DNA of 64,000 nucleotides. It comes from Stenopsyche tienmushanensis. Its lineage: Eukaryota; Arthropoda; Insecta; Trichoptera; Stenopsychidae. Where the stretch lies: NCBI GenBank assembly GCA_008973525.1, contig WACJ01000124.1, forward strand, positions 868,001-932,000, written 5' to 3'. Below, in pieces: positions 11,052 to 23,297 of this stretch (position 1 is its first letter; every line of letters begins with the position of its first letter). A model generated the notes under the pieces. The model had not been told where the DNA came from. It saw nothing but the letters and a program-made list of their open reading frames with translations, and ran no database searches. The position numbers and the translations under genes were made by a program.

Positions 11052-11984
11052 CTATATCATATTATATACCTATAAGTAATATTCATACCAAATAATATTT
11101 AATAAGCGATATTTAAAATTAAAAATATTAATATTTCACTGAAAAAATAAACTTTGACGCTACGCTGAATAAAAAAAATTCAAAAACTTTAAACATGGTC
11201 TTAAAATAAGACAATAGTTGCAAAAATTCAAAGGAACTATTTGTACCTGATAATACATCCAACTTGAATCTAAGACATGTCTTCATAACTGGTGGTGATC
11301 ATTAAAATTGTTTTAATATAAACGGTACATGTGTGTGAAATTAAATGTAGTTTGTGAATTATTGTTTTACTCCAAAGCTCATATTCTATGGTACTCGTAG
11401 TAAAATTCCTTAGTTTCCATTTAATTTAATAATCTACATCGTTAATGACTCTAGTTATATTATTACTAATTGTCATAAATCAAACCATAATTAAAATTGC
11501 AATTTTGTCTTATTGTAATGATGCCTTTACATGTTTGAGTTGTGACGTCAAGAATCATGTCGAGTGATTTTAAGCATTTTTTATCTATTCAATATTTGTT
11601 GTAAGTGCAAAATATCAAATCTTTCCAAATTTAGAGCTGTTGCAATTATTTTAACAACTTTTTTATTATTTTTCATAAGATCTAGACTCAATGAACCTAC
11701 TTTATCCTATGTGATATGTCATCTATAAGATGTACCCATAAAGGTTTTCGTTTTTTCAATGAAATTTTTGAATGCTCATATTTTTTTAATTTTTAGCATA
11801 TTATTGCAAAATGTAATTTCCATCATTAGATATAACCTTTCTTCACTTTTTTTTGGTAAAATTTTAATACCTCTGTCATAAAACATCATGGGTTTTGAAA
11901 GAAAATATTCTTAAAGTCCGTTTTTGACCTCATCGTTTGTTTTGTAAATTTTCTCATCCATTTAATGCTGTATAGACCTAAAAA
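11052..11984. other. spacer, nothing recognised
   Basis: AT-rich DNA with frequent stops in all frames and no recognised repeat. Confidence 0.5.
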
Positions 11985-12370
11985 GATAGAAATCCGATGA
12001 TATAGTATCTGAAGAATAAAGAGGATATCGAATTGTTTTCTATTCAAGTTTCAAAAGTAATGATACCCTCGCAGTCTCACCAAACAGACAAAATATTTAT
12101 TTTGTTGTCAGGCCGGGCTTAGGGGTCGGTTTTGATATCTGACCCTACCTGACTCTTCGATAGCCATTGATTTTTGCCTCCATAATTAGAGTAAAGAACA
12201 CATTTCCCATCTCCAGGTATTAAGTCACCTAAAAACAGTGTTTTGGATTCCATTTTTAGAAGTTGTTCGCCTAAGTTAATTCGGTCGCCTAGGTTCTCCT
12301 CCCTTAGCTCATGCATGAATACTTAAAATATCGCCCAAGACATCGCAAATATTTTTAGTGTCACGTGTTG
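11985..12370 (-). pseudogene. mariner transposase relic, second lineage
   Basis: The minus-strand frame at 12316-12119 reads 'HELREENLGDRINLGEQLL', then 'LFLGDLIPGDGKCVLYSNY' and 'GKNQWLSKSQ'. This corresponds to the mariner region 'HEL...R...C..LL', followed by the first catalytic block (usually TGDE-W) and the 'K...W' stretch; here the block is PGDGKC, so the acidic neighbour and tryptophan are lost. After a frame change, 'KYFVCLVRLRGYHYF' continues as the usual 'KVLLCIWWDWKGIIYYE' block, with stops. Its sequence is clearly different from the copies at 20621 and 58540. Inactive fragment; ends not found. Confidence 0.7.
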
Positions 12371-12689
12371 TAGTCTATTTTTTGAAAAAATGATAAAGCA
12401 TTAAATTTCGAAAAAAAACTTCACTCGGCGAAAATCGATTCATTGTAAGCTGGCCTGTTTAATTTGAATTTGAATGTTTCCATGAGAACGTTTTGTAAAC
12501 ATCCAAATATCTCAATACAGATTCAATACCTTATGCAGTGATTATATGGAATTTCACTTTTTTTTAAATATAAAAATGTATATAAAGTTAGCACCAAATG
12601 AGTTCGGAAAATATTACTTTCTTTTCATAATAACACTCAGACAAGATACACGACTGAAAACGCAAGACTTCAACCACTCCTAAAAAATA

Positions 12690-12860
12690 ATGTTGAAAAA
12701 TCTTACGCTATGAAAAGATGTTTCAAGTGTTTACTGGGATGAAAAGAATTTTTAATGTCAGAATTCATGTCACAAAATACAAAGAAACTAGGTTTACGCA
12801 AACATTTTTTGCGAGAAGTTTGCTAAATTTCAGATTTTCATTCACCAAAATAAACACCTA
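12690..12860 (+). pseudogene. Tc1/mariner-like transposase relic (fragment)
   Basis: Related in DNA to the segment at 560-740. One frame reads 'KDVSSVYWDEKNF', and a neighbouring frame reads 'RIFNVRIHVTKYKETRFTQT', as expected around the first catalytic aspartate (DEK-x-F) of this superfamily. Frameshifted and incomplete. Assignment is tentative. Confidence 0.35.
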
Positions 12861-15800
12861 TAATTAAGAAAAAAAGCATGATGGCTTGATTTGAAGAACA
12901 ATTTAAAAAGATCTATGGGGATTTACTACACATTTTACATCAGAAATCTTTCATCTTAACTTAATTAATTATTGATAACTCGTTTTTCGATCATGTCCAT
13001 TTTTCAATGTGTGCTGATTATATATTAAATATGGCTGCTCAAAATTGCTAGAGAATGTTGAGCATCATGCAAATTTATCGCATCTACAACTCCCTAAATA
13101 AATCCCGTTTATAACGTCCTAGATTTAAATGAATAATTTTGAAGTGCACACAAAGGACGGGATAATCGTCGTCAACGTTTCAAGCACTCAAATTCACTCC
13201 TCCGTTGGGAGGCTTTCATTTGTAATCCTGAGACGTCATATAACGCACTCGTAAGCCATTACGGGAAAACCGTTTGATCGTATTGCATTTGTGTGATTCC
13301 CCAAAATCAGGGACTTCAAACAAATTCTATAAACAAAAAAAAAATATCTACATCTTCCCATGTGAAACCCACATGATTCGCTTTGCATAGTTCTTCAAAT
13401 ACAATCTAAAATAAGAACTGGATGTATTGTTGAGCATGAATTGTAATTAATGTTCAAATTTGAACATATTAAATTCTAATTTTAAAAATTATGAGAATTT
13501 GCGTTAATATGCAAATATTGATGAAAATCTACATTTATAAAATAATTGGAAAATATGCATAAAATATAATTGAAAATGCAATCATAAAAGTATCTAGAAT
13601 GAAATTTATTTTTACATTATAGTATACGGACTAAGATGAGTAATATTATTGAGGCTAAGCCCCTTGTGCTTCCACTAAAACTTACATAAATTCTTTCATC
13701 CATCTGCGAAGACCTCGAGATAAATCTTCGTCGAAGACTCCACAGCATGACGATAACTTGTTCAAGCGCTGAAAAATGAGAACCGCCTTCTGTCCCCGGC
13801 TATTCGTTTGAAGCCTCTGCACACAAGATGCCGAACGAGTTTTTCATTTCAAATTGAAATTTCATAAAAGCTTTTTGCAAAGCTCTTCTGCTACACATTT
13901 TCATACTCACACAAACGCAATTATGTATATATCAATACGCGATATACTCGTCGACATAGTAAAAAGTAGGCTCTTGATACGCAGTAAAGCTTTGATTTTT
14001 TTATTGGAAAGCATTTACTCTGTGCACACACATTAGGGAATCTATTATAACAGACAACATCAGTCGCTTAAAACATTTCATTCATTTTCTATTTCCAATC
14101 ATAATTTATTAGCAATCAAATCAAATATATGGTTAGTATCAAAAACCAATTATAGCGATTGTGGTTACGTCAAAGAAAAGTGTATTTCTTATTATTAACT
14201 AATCATAATAGACACATCTTAATCTTAAAAGAAAACAAAATTAATTTCAATTAAATTTACAGAATGCTCCTAAATCAATACTACCCTCAAATTTTGATGA
14301 AAGCAATGGAATAATTACCACAGAAACCACCATCTCCAACATTAATCTCACACGTTCATTTAAAACACAAAAATAAATTGAGCAGGATAAGTATTTGGAT
14401 GCCGCACGAACTATTCGCGATTTCATCTCCTCCTCCCCATAGTAACCTAATATATACGCATAATTCAAATATTCCCTTAATTTTTTCGAGGACTATTCTA
14501 TGGGTTGCCAGGGTGAGCGTGTTGGGGGCTTTTATTTGGGTTGTTCGAGGATTGTGAATGATAAATATTTTATATTTTGTAGAGCTAAAGAAAACTACTA
14601 AAAATAGTGATTTTAAGAAGAAATCTAATAAATTTGTCAAGAATTTTTTTTTCCAACGAATGAACAAAATAAATTGAATTTAAAAAATATTATATTTTAT
14701 CCATTCTAATGAAAATTGCAACTACTTGAATTTACCATAGAATTAATTACTTTTTTGCAAAAATGCTTTTAAGCCATTATAGAAGCCTCTTAATTGCTTA
14801 TAACTAGATATCATAAAAAGGATTTGCACCAAAGGCAAAGAAGATTAAAGCAGTTCCACCACCGAGACAGGGGTGGTGAATTACATTTTTGCACATTCAG
14901 ATGTGTGTTTGGATGTTCGGTCCTACTCGTACGAAGAGCGTTCATCCGGCAAGTTGATAACGTTAAGTGAATTTTCACAGGGCGAACAACCCTCACCTTT
15001 GAAATTTCTTCGTTTATATGCCGTAAAGGCTCTCGCATTATAGTTGTGTTTATTGTTTGGCGGAATATTTGACTAGAAAGAGTCGTAGGGTAGCTTTCAT
15101 GTTGCTGTCCAATAATTGAAAAAAATGTGGAAATATCCTCCAACCATTGGTTAACGACTGCTTGCAACTAGCAATTAGCATCTCTGGTATAACCACCCGC
15201 TTCCCTAATGTGTACTTTAAGTTCAGTAGTTTTTTTTTTTTAAATTAGCATTTTATAACATTCTGTATGTGGAGCAATTTATACTTTCGCATTCAATTAA
15301 GGATGTTTCAAGCATGAGCACATATATGCTAAATTTCCATACATTTAAAGCTTATAGTTAATACCATCACTGTAAAAAACAAATTAAACTTTACTTCAAT
15401 CATACATTAAACTTTTTAAAACCAATAATAAACAACTATTAAATTCATTTAAATTTGTGAAATACGTCTCTTTAATTATATGTGTATAATACTACAAAAA
15501 ATCATACAGTTATTAAATAATTATTAAAAAATTTAGAAGGCTCGTTCAACATCAAGTATGAACGGCATATGGAACAAACTCTTCAAATAGTATTAAAAAA
15601 AACATTAATTTGAATACAAAAAGAAATAGAAGAGATAGTCAACATGTGTAACAGTTTATATGATTTCAAATATGAACTCAAGCACCAATAGATCTTTGAA
15701 GATACGAGTAAGTTACCTCATACAGCAAGCATTTGTCTGTTATAACAAAATTTGTAAGGAAAACGGACAAAAAATATAACTGCTATCGCTGAAAAACACA

Positions 15801-17214
15801 AGAACTTACCAATGAATATCAGCAGCACAGACTCTGAAGACTTCAGAATAATTGTTTTAATAAAATAGTCGTTTAAATAGCACTGATATAACTGTAGATG
15901 CCGTTGAAAATACAGGAAATTAAAGTGGATCTGAAATTAAAGCTTTTCAATATATATATATTGCGGGAAAATCCACAATTTTGCAACATGTTGGAAAATA
16001 ATTTTCTTGTTATTGACACTCAAATCTCAGAACAATTCTGTATTGTAATAATGATTTATTGGATAGTTAGACAACAATAGTGATATTAATAGGAACGTCT
16101 GAATGTATGAATAATATCAATCGTACTGTTATATTCAGTGTATAAAGCATTTGTGCATTAAATATATTAATAGATTAGGAACTTATTTTATTGGCTGGAA
16201 CTAAATATTGCGTTATGTTTCTTATTTACCATTTTAAAATTAAAATTCCTTGCATACTTGAAGACCTCACTATTTCTGAGCCATTCTTTTCTACATATGT
16301 ATCACAAATAAATTTATTTGAGAAGCTTCACAGAAATACATCGAAACCGCATTGATTGTCATTCACGTTCCTCGGAAAACGATAAATATTCGTTCGCATC
16401 CGGAGAAAATTGAAATGTCTTGGTAACAGTTTCTTTTGTAGATGTCTTCTCGCTGCGGTTCAGCATCTGGTCCCGCATTGAAGTATTGCAGACAGACGTG
16501 GCATCCATTGAGTTACGGGATAGAATATGTCTTATAGACATGTCGCAGGAGTGAAGAAAATATAGCCACCCTTTTTCCGACCGCCCACAATGAATACCAC
16601 CGCGAAATGATCATATTTGCAGACTGCTCATAAAACACTGAACGGGTGAATTGAATCATTGGCATGTGTCTGTCTGGGTAACAGAGTAGCACCCCAAAGT
16701 GTTCTGAATAGGGGACTCTGATAATTACATCTCGGGATGCAGACTGGCGCATCTGGGTGACGCATTGATGGCGCGTTGCGTCATTAATCTTGCGTGGCGC
16801 GTACATTTGCATTAGTCCGACGTAATCGAGATGCATGCAGATGCACATCCGATATGCAATCATACGGATGTCTACTCTTCGTGATGGATTTGTATGGATC
16901 GGTTAGGCTGGGGTTCCAACTGTGTGAAATGAGCCTCTGGGGACAACTGATGATAAATAGCTTAAACCGCAACAAGATGATCCCTATGAAAGACATGGAT
17001 AATAACATATAAAATTGTATCAATTGTTATATTATAATCAAATTAATAACATAAAAATAACAAAATGATGCATTATGTCAATAAATTAAGATGATTAGAA
17101 CAGATCAATAATGTAATATCGGATATAGGAGTAGAGGAGACTATTCCAGGGATGCTTTCATTATTCACATATGGCTATATTAGGAAGAAATTATTTAAAT
17201 AAGAATGTTCAAAA
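12861..17214. other. long gene-free stretch with several GC-richer islands
   Basis: No convincing exon on either strand. Islands that are GC-richer and free of transposon marks lie at about 13130-13420, 13680-13900, 14810-15210 and 16350-16990. The last holds 'gatggcgcgttgcgtcatt' and an octamer ATTTGCAT (about 16806). Frames of 100-118 codons crossing these islands (14356-14667, 14811-15167, 16513-16863) lack start context, domains and splice sites. Between the islands the DNA is plain AT-rich spacer. Confidence 0.4.
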
Positions 17215-17420
17215 TGGTCACCTTTGCTGATGACGTTGCCATCCTAGCCACAGCCAAATCCACGGAGATCCTGCGAACAACCTGCGAGGACGCGCTGAGG
17301 AAGGCCAAGAAGTAGCTGACAGGAGCTGGTCTGGAGCTCGCTGTCCAAAAAATGGAGGCCCAAAAAACATTAACCCTTTCAAACCGAAGAACATACACGC
17401 TACGCTCTAATATAAATCCA
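17215..17420 (+). pseudogene. R1-like reverse transcriptase fragment
   Basis: The + strand frame reads 'MVTFADDVAILATAKSTEIL', containing the FADD catalytic box of non-LTR reverse transcriptase, then 'TTCEDALRKAKK', a stop, and 'LTGAGLELAVQKMEAQKTL'. This matches the palm region of R1-group elements, where the stop replaces the usual tryptophan after KK. Homology probably continues through 'TLSNRRTYTL'. It is an isolated fragment with no flanking RT recognised. Confidence 0.75.
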
Positions 17421-17454
17421 CTTTTCTGTCAGTTTCTCCGCAGCGTGTAACAAG

Positions 17455-17890
17455 CTTGATAATGAAGCAGGCTCAATAAATGAACCTTAACACCGTTGAT
17501 AGCACACAATATTCGTTCACTTTTTCGGAATGTTTCTTAATTCTCAATCTGCTTTCAGTTGTTCAGCTATTTTTGAATATTAATGTGTTGCGAAAATAAA
17601 AATACATGGTTACCGTGCCAGCCTGCCAGTTTACTTCTGAAGAAGTAGATTTTACAAAGGAGTGGTGATACTTGGCTAATGACGCCACTCTAAAACAGTC
17701 AAGGGGAAATAACAAAATTGATGAACGATAAAAATGATGTGAGTATCTTAATGATCAAAACAAATGCCTGTTCACAAGACAACACGAACAATCGAGCTTC
17801 AACTTCTAGACACTCATTCTGTTGCTACCGATATATGAGACGCAAGGCACCTGTCTCTATCTCCCGATTTCCGTACCCATAGGGTTAATG
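17455..17890 (+). repeat. unclassified dispersed repeat, copy 1
   Basis: Shares 'gatagcacacaatattcgtt' (17498-17517) with 'gatagcacaaaatattcggt' (39611-39630). Further on there is looser similarity, including 'acttctg' near 17630 and 39520 and the 'tgtctctatctcccga' (about 17850) / 'agtctctgtctcccga' (about 39740) phrases. Class and boundaries are unknown. It abuts the reverse transcriptase fragment on its left and could be that element's 3' flank or an independent repeat. Confidence 0.45.
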
Positions 17891-20620
17891 AATTTGAAGC
17901 GAAGTTTTTATCAATCGTCAATTTTTTTGATCCAAAAATATTTTAAAGAAAGTAATAAACCGGCATTAATACATTCTAAAAATGAATAAGCTATTATTTT
18001 TGGTTCTTGTATATTTTATTATAACTAAGCCACTAAGCAATTGAATTGCCTCAAGCATCGTAATAAGGATAAGTAGAAAAATATCATCCAATTGGTTTCT
18101 TAAACTCTATGAAACATTTGGCCATTATGGCAATTGTATCTTTACAACAAAGTAATATTTTTCTTGATTTTCAACATTGATAATTTTGGATAAATAGGTT
18201 AAAAAAGTTTTCTTTGTTTTCAAACGTTTCTGCGCAAACATTTCTTTCTCAAATGGTTAAACCTATCTATTGCATTGAAACCAAACAAGCAATATCCTTT
18301 TTGGTTTGACCTCCCATGGAAATTAAAATTGATTGAGAATCTACTAATTGAAAATGCTGTAACATTCTCACTCTGTGCAACATTTCCAATTTTGAATGCA
18401 ATTCGGATAACAAGAATATTTTACTAGAAGCTTTGGTAGAATTGCATTTTTGGCACAGAATTTAAAAAATCTTTTAATGTTTTCATTTAGTTATTTAAAT
18501 CGCCTCTACTGGGTTTTCATTAGTATTAGTTTTTTTCGATTTCTGCAATCCATGATCCGAATTTCTTTATATAACAAATCACAATTTGACAATAATTTAA
18601 ATTATTTATTCAAAAACTATCTCATTAATAGGAATATCGGAAATTAATCAAAATTGTGAAACTTCTCTTTTAATGACAGTTTGAGCCACGGTTCAATAAA
18701 TACCTTAATTGTTACTATTAGAAAGTGTTATGAGTATGAATTATTTTTATTCGACCAGGAGACGAAAGAAAATACAATAATGAAAAAAAAATCCTAGCAT
18801 ACAGAGATTTTTAAAGTTTAATACGTATCATATGTGGATAACAATTTGAGGAATTATCCCAAAATGGAATGGCCTCATAAATTTGATAACATCATTAATG
18901 GAATCAGATCCTTGATAAGCAATTAGAGAAGTTTAACTGTTCATGGTTAATTGAGAAGCGCCTTCATTGAAGAGAAATATATGCATCTCTCTAATACAGA
19001 TATAAAACCTTGATAAGAATATAAGTTATGATTAATAATAATTCTATGTGAAAAGTCCCCTTAACCATAATTAAGTATGAAAATAATGCTTTTCTATATA
19101 TGGCGGGATATTAAAATACTAAATTTCATCTCATCTCAATGATGATATCCCTCCTTGTTTAATTTTTGAAGGCGTCAGTCATTTCAGGAACATTTTAATC
19201 AATATTTTATGCACTTCAAATAAATTTGCTTTTTAAATTAAATGTTTATTTTTATGTATAGCTTACCGATGTGATGTGACAACTTTGTCCTTAATTATTA
19301 AGAAAAACATATTTCAAAGAGATTAAAATACTAAGCCCTCATTTTTTGCTATAAAAAGTCCAACAACTTGAAATATTTTATCTTATCGCGGCTAATAAGG
19401 GAAATGAAGGAAATGAATTTTACGCCAAGGTAAGCAAGGGCCTTGCGGCAATCGGTTTTTTTCGCAACCCCGTAATCTTCCAGGTACTTGCTTCAGTACC
19501 GGTTGGTGTAAGAAACTTCTTAATCCTCTATCAGTCAACGTCGCGGTGGAATTAGCAGATAGGCTTTGCAAAAGGTTGAGACTTATATCGTATTTTTAAA
19601 GCCCCCACTTTCCGTTTAAAATCGCACTCTCGACTGAAGACGCAAAAAATATATAAATCCAATATTTTCATCCCCAAGCGCCCCGTATGCAGCACGAGCT
19701 CAAAGGCTCAATGAGACTACTCCAGGATTTTTATGTAGATCGTCGGCAATAATTTTGTCATTTATGTAAATGATGTTGGTACAATCCAGCCGTGAGTGTA
19801 TGGTACGATTACGCCAGTTTTCCCGAGGGCACTTGCTACGATCGCACGCGAGGGTAATAATGCATGTATCCAATATGTGATGCATACATCACGGATAGAA
19901 TCATCCCCCAATGCAACATTCAATTTTCATATGCATCCAGGTAATCGAGGGGTCTTGTGAATCCAGAACCTTCATGCACTATCGAATATGGCGTATTCCA
20001 CATGAGTTTATTTATTTTTCAAATATTTTGCTGTCGACTACTGCATATGGAAATATTTCAGGCATTACCTTGCAACCAATAGAGACAAATTGAAACATAT
20101 TTATGATGTAAATGGGTCCGTTTGATTTCCATTTGATGAAGAATTTATACTATAAAAGTAGTTTTTCCACATTAAAAGTATGGTAATATCTCAATTTTAT
20201 GAGTGTATTCAGGAAAGTTCACGATATAATATTTTATAATCATGTATATTCATTGCAAAATCACTTATAAAATTACTTATACAATGAACAATTATTAATG
20301 ATAATACGAAAGTTCTAGGCACAAAATGGACAAAAAGTATTTGTATAGAAAAATATGTATATTATGTAAAAACTTGTATTCTAGAATATAAATATAAGCC
20401 TAATTTGTGAGTCTGGTATTGAAAAAATGTTAAGATATAAGAATATGGGAAAACTATTTAAATTTAAAATAATTATATTTCAACTAATATCTATGCAAAA
20501 CACAATATCGGAGCGCGAAATATGTTAATGCAAAATTTATCCTTCGTTTTGTAAATAAAATAAAATAAATAATTAAAATAACTCTTATCAATGCAAATGT
20601 TACAGAAAGGACCAAATGTA
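17891..20620. other. spacer, no gene; GC-richer island at about 19400-20090
   Basis: AT-rich with no supported exon. The island near 19400-20090 contains 'tacgccagttttcccgagg' and 'gctacgatcgcacgcgagg' and several TGCAT/ATGCAT words, without a long coding frame or transposon mark. It is a candidate for conserved noncoding DNA. Confidence 0.4.
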
Positions 20621-21471
20621 TTAGGGTGTCCCATAAGTTTCTTTCGTTTTCATATTAAGAAAAAAATAGACAATAATTTGTGTCATATCAAAATTTATTG
20701 AATAATATATGATCCATTCTATTCTATTACCTTTCACCGTTTCTCCGGAAGCCTCATAATGCCTTTTTGCCAAAATTGCTTAGGTTTGTTGGCAAAATAT
20801 TGATCAAGGTACATTTTTATATCATTTTTTGAATTAAAATTTTTACCACGTAAAGAATGGTAAAAATTTTAATTCATCGTTTAAATGGAAGAAAAAAATA
20901 ATAATCTGAAGGGGCAATGTCAAAACAACGCCTCGTCTGTTCGCTAATTCTGGCCGTTTTCTGGCAATTGCATCCTTTAGATTGTCTAGTTGGAAACAAT
21001 ATTTTGTTGAATTGATCGTTTCACCTTGCTGAAGTAACTCATAATAAACTACCCCCTTCCGTTCCCACCAAATGCATAGCAAAACTTTTTTTGGATGTAG
21101 GCCATATTTAGTTACAGTTAAAGCTTCTGTACCCTTGGTCCAAGGCCGTTTACGTTGAATATTCTCATAGAGTATCCAACTTTCATATCCAGTGACAAGT
21201 CTCTTCAAAAAAGGTTGGCTATTATGTCGTTGGAGAAGAATATCGCATGTTGAAATACGCTGAAGTTTATTTGAGTCAGTCAGTTCATGAAGAAGCCACA
21301 CATCGATCAAACGATTGATGTAACCCAATTTTGTCAGATGATTATGGACAGATGTTTGTGGAATTTCTAAATTGTTAGCTATTTCACGAACAGTGTATTG
21401 CGGGTTTTCTTCAATCATGGCTATGATTAGATCTGTGTTCATTTGCGAAATAAACTTATGGGACAATCAAA
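20621..21471 (-). mobile_element. internally deleted mariner, copy A
   Basis: Terminal inverted repeats (TTAGGGTGTCCCATAAGTTT at the left; reverse complement of the right end TTTGATTGTCCCATAAGTTT) are flanked by TA on both sides. A 207-codon minus-strand frame (21466-20843) runs from inside the repeat into transposase: 'ENPQYTVREIANNLEIPQTS' (HTH), 'SVHNHLTKLGYINR', 'LKRLVTGYESWILYEN', 'KVLLCIWWERKGVVYYELLQ'. The first catalytic Asp (normally TGDESW) is Tyr here. The second Asp block (HHDNAR) and the 'YSPDIAPSD' approach to the third are removed by an internal deletion. The first part of the N-terminal DNA-binding domain is also missing, with a junction just inside the 5' repeat that copy B (58540) shares. 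Non-functional. Confidence 0.9.
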
Positions 21472-21473
21472 TA

Positions 21474-22840
21474 TTTTTTGTATGAAACTAAATATTCTTT
21501 TGATTCTGTAAAGTGTAAAACACTCTCAAGAATAGGGTGGCAGTGATGGGATCAGTCGATCAATAATCTTTCATAGAATTTTTGACAATCAAACTGGTTA
21601 ATCGTAGCCAAATAAACGTATAATTCAGAAATGTCTGTTTTTTCAGAACCAATTTTTGCATTTTAGATTTGGAAATAATATTTTGTCTTATCTGATCAGT
21701 GTATTTATTCGTTTCCGTAACTATACAATGAATTAATTTTCGTTCTTCTGTTCGATGACATTTAGCCCTCATAGGTTGGTTTGTTTCTTTAGATTCTGAA
21801 TCTTCATCAAAATAAATATTCATATTGTATACCAGATCATCTAGATCAGGGGTGGCCAACCCAAATGATCTTGTAGGTCACTTTGGAAATGTTAATTTTA
21901 TTTGAGACGATTAAAAACTAGACATAATTTTTGATGAGTCAAGCTAGCAAGTAAAAGGAGTGATGGGTAAACTTGCTCTAGCTTTAGTAGCATAACCGTT
22001 CATTGGTTGCAATTGTATATATGTTATATGGTTAGATACGGTAATATGAGAGTATTTACTCCGTAATAATAATAAGGCAAAGTTTACAAGACAAGTCAAG
22101 GTGGAGGAAGTTGCCAAAGTGCATTTCACAAGACAAACATGTGTTGTATGCAGATCACGTAGCATGTACAGTGTATGACATAACCGATACACGTAGGCGA
22201 AGTGCAACGATAGAGTATCGGCAGCACTACAATTTATTGGGCAGCAAAGCACTTCGCAACTGTACGCTCCAGAGCGGAAGCAGATACAACTCCAGAGGGC
22301 GACGCTCCTCCTAGTTCGCCCATCTTTTAACAGTTCTTCCACCTTATCTTCAAACTTTGCCACTACCGAGTGCTCAACAATGACGGCATTATAGCTTACC
22401 GATAACGGAATGGCCCCGTTCTCTCATAACCACTTTGTAGCCGATCTTCCAAGTCGACCCGAAGCACTAATTTGCCCACTAAATTCTCCATTATTTGCTT
22501 CACAAAAAACTTAAATATATATGTATTTAAAACAAGCATCGCAAATAATGCATTAGAATTCCCAGCGGATTATATTGTTGGTCAGGTATTAAAGCCGTTT
22601 ATTTATGTCTTAGCATCTCAACAAATGAATGTTTGAATTAAGGACCCTATAGAAATCGGGACCTTTGCCAAATGGCCCAATAGATATTCCTCGAATTCGG
22701 ATACAATTACAATGCTATCACTATTTATTCGGGCTATCTAAGCCAGGATTATTTTGAAAAATGTGATCAATATCTGTTTATTAGCCGCAAACAATACAAG
22801 AACAAATTAATGATGATTTACTATCATGACTTACTATCGT
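21474..22840. other. spacer with hAT-like end and an unclassified GC-richer segment
   Basis: At 21851 the sequence CAGGGGTGGCCAACCC looks like a hAT left end reading right, but no partner end was found. From about 21940 to 22500 the DNA is GC-richer, with broken minus-strand phrases such as 'KFEDKVEELLKDGRTRRS' and 'MENLVGKLVLRVDLEDRLQS' that look like decayed coding sequence of unknown origin. A 99-codon frame at 21560-21859 begins across the hAT-like end and is not supported. From 22500 to 22840 nothing is recognised. Confidence 0.35.
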
Positions 22841-23297
22841 GCCTCGTATAGCACGGTTATATGGTTATATAGTAAAAATCCGTGTTATACAAGATTTAAT
22901 GTTCATACAAAATTAGGATTTGCGTTCCAAAAAAATATCGAAAATAGTTTTATATAAACTTATATATAGTATATAGTTTTACGAAATTAATTGAAAAAAA
23001 ACTTTAAATAACATATAATATCCCATTCATTCACCATCGCTATCACTTATAATTCTATATATTTTATCATTTTTCAAAATCTGTTGTGAGTTTTAATCAT
23101 CAGAGAACTCTGGAATATTTCTGGTTTTAGCCTTCAAAATTTTTCAACTTGATCGATGTATCCTAATATTTTTTCAAATTTTCGACAAATATATAATAAT
23201 ATACTTTACATATTGAAATTATACCTCGGTCAATATTGTAAAAAACATGGCACAATTTATACAAAGGTGTTGTATAAAACCGTGTTATACGAGACCC
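22841..23297. mobile_element. MITE-like element with long inverted ends
   Basis: Left end GCCTCGTATAGCACGGTTAT and the reverse complement of the right end GGGTCTCGTATAACACGGTTT match over about 20 bases with few differences. A further 'aatccgtgttatac' near the left repeats the end motif. The 457-bp interior is AT-rich and non-coding. A similar 'ccctcgtatagcaca' occurs alone at 9181. No clear target duplication was found, so the superfamily is undetermined. Confidence 0.55.

Noticed and set aside
14811..15167. 118-codon minus frame
   Set aside because: Lies in a GC-richer island open on more than one frame; no domain, signal peptide or splice support.
17374..17884. piggyBac-like element flanked by TTAA with CCCTTTCAA at the left and AGGG at the right
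   Set aside because: The left TTAACCC lies inside sequence that continues the reverse transcriptase reading ('EAQKTLTLSNRRTYT'), so the TTAA is probably coincidental and the right end shows no real inverted match.
21560..21859. 99-codon minus frame starting at 21859
   Set aside because: Its first codons run through a hAT-like end, the peptide has no recognisable domain and no homologous copy was seen.
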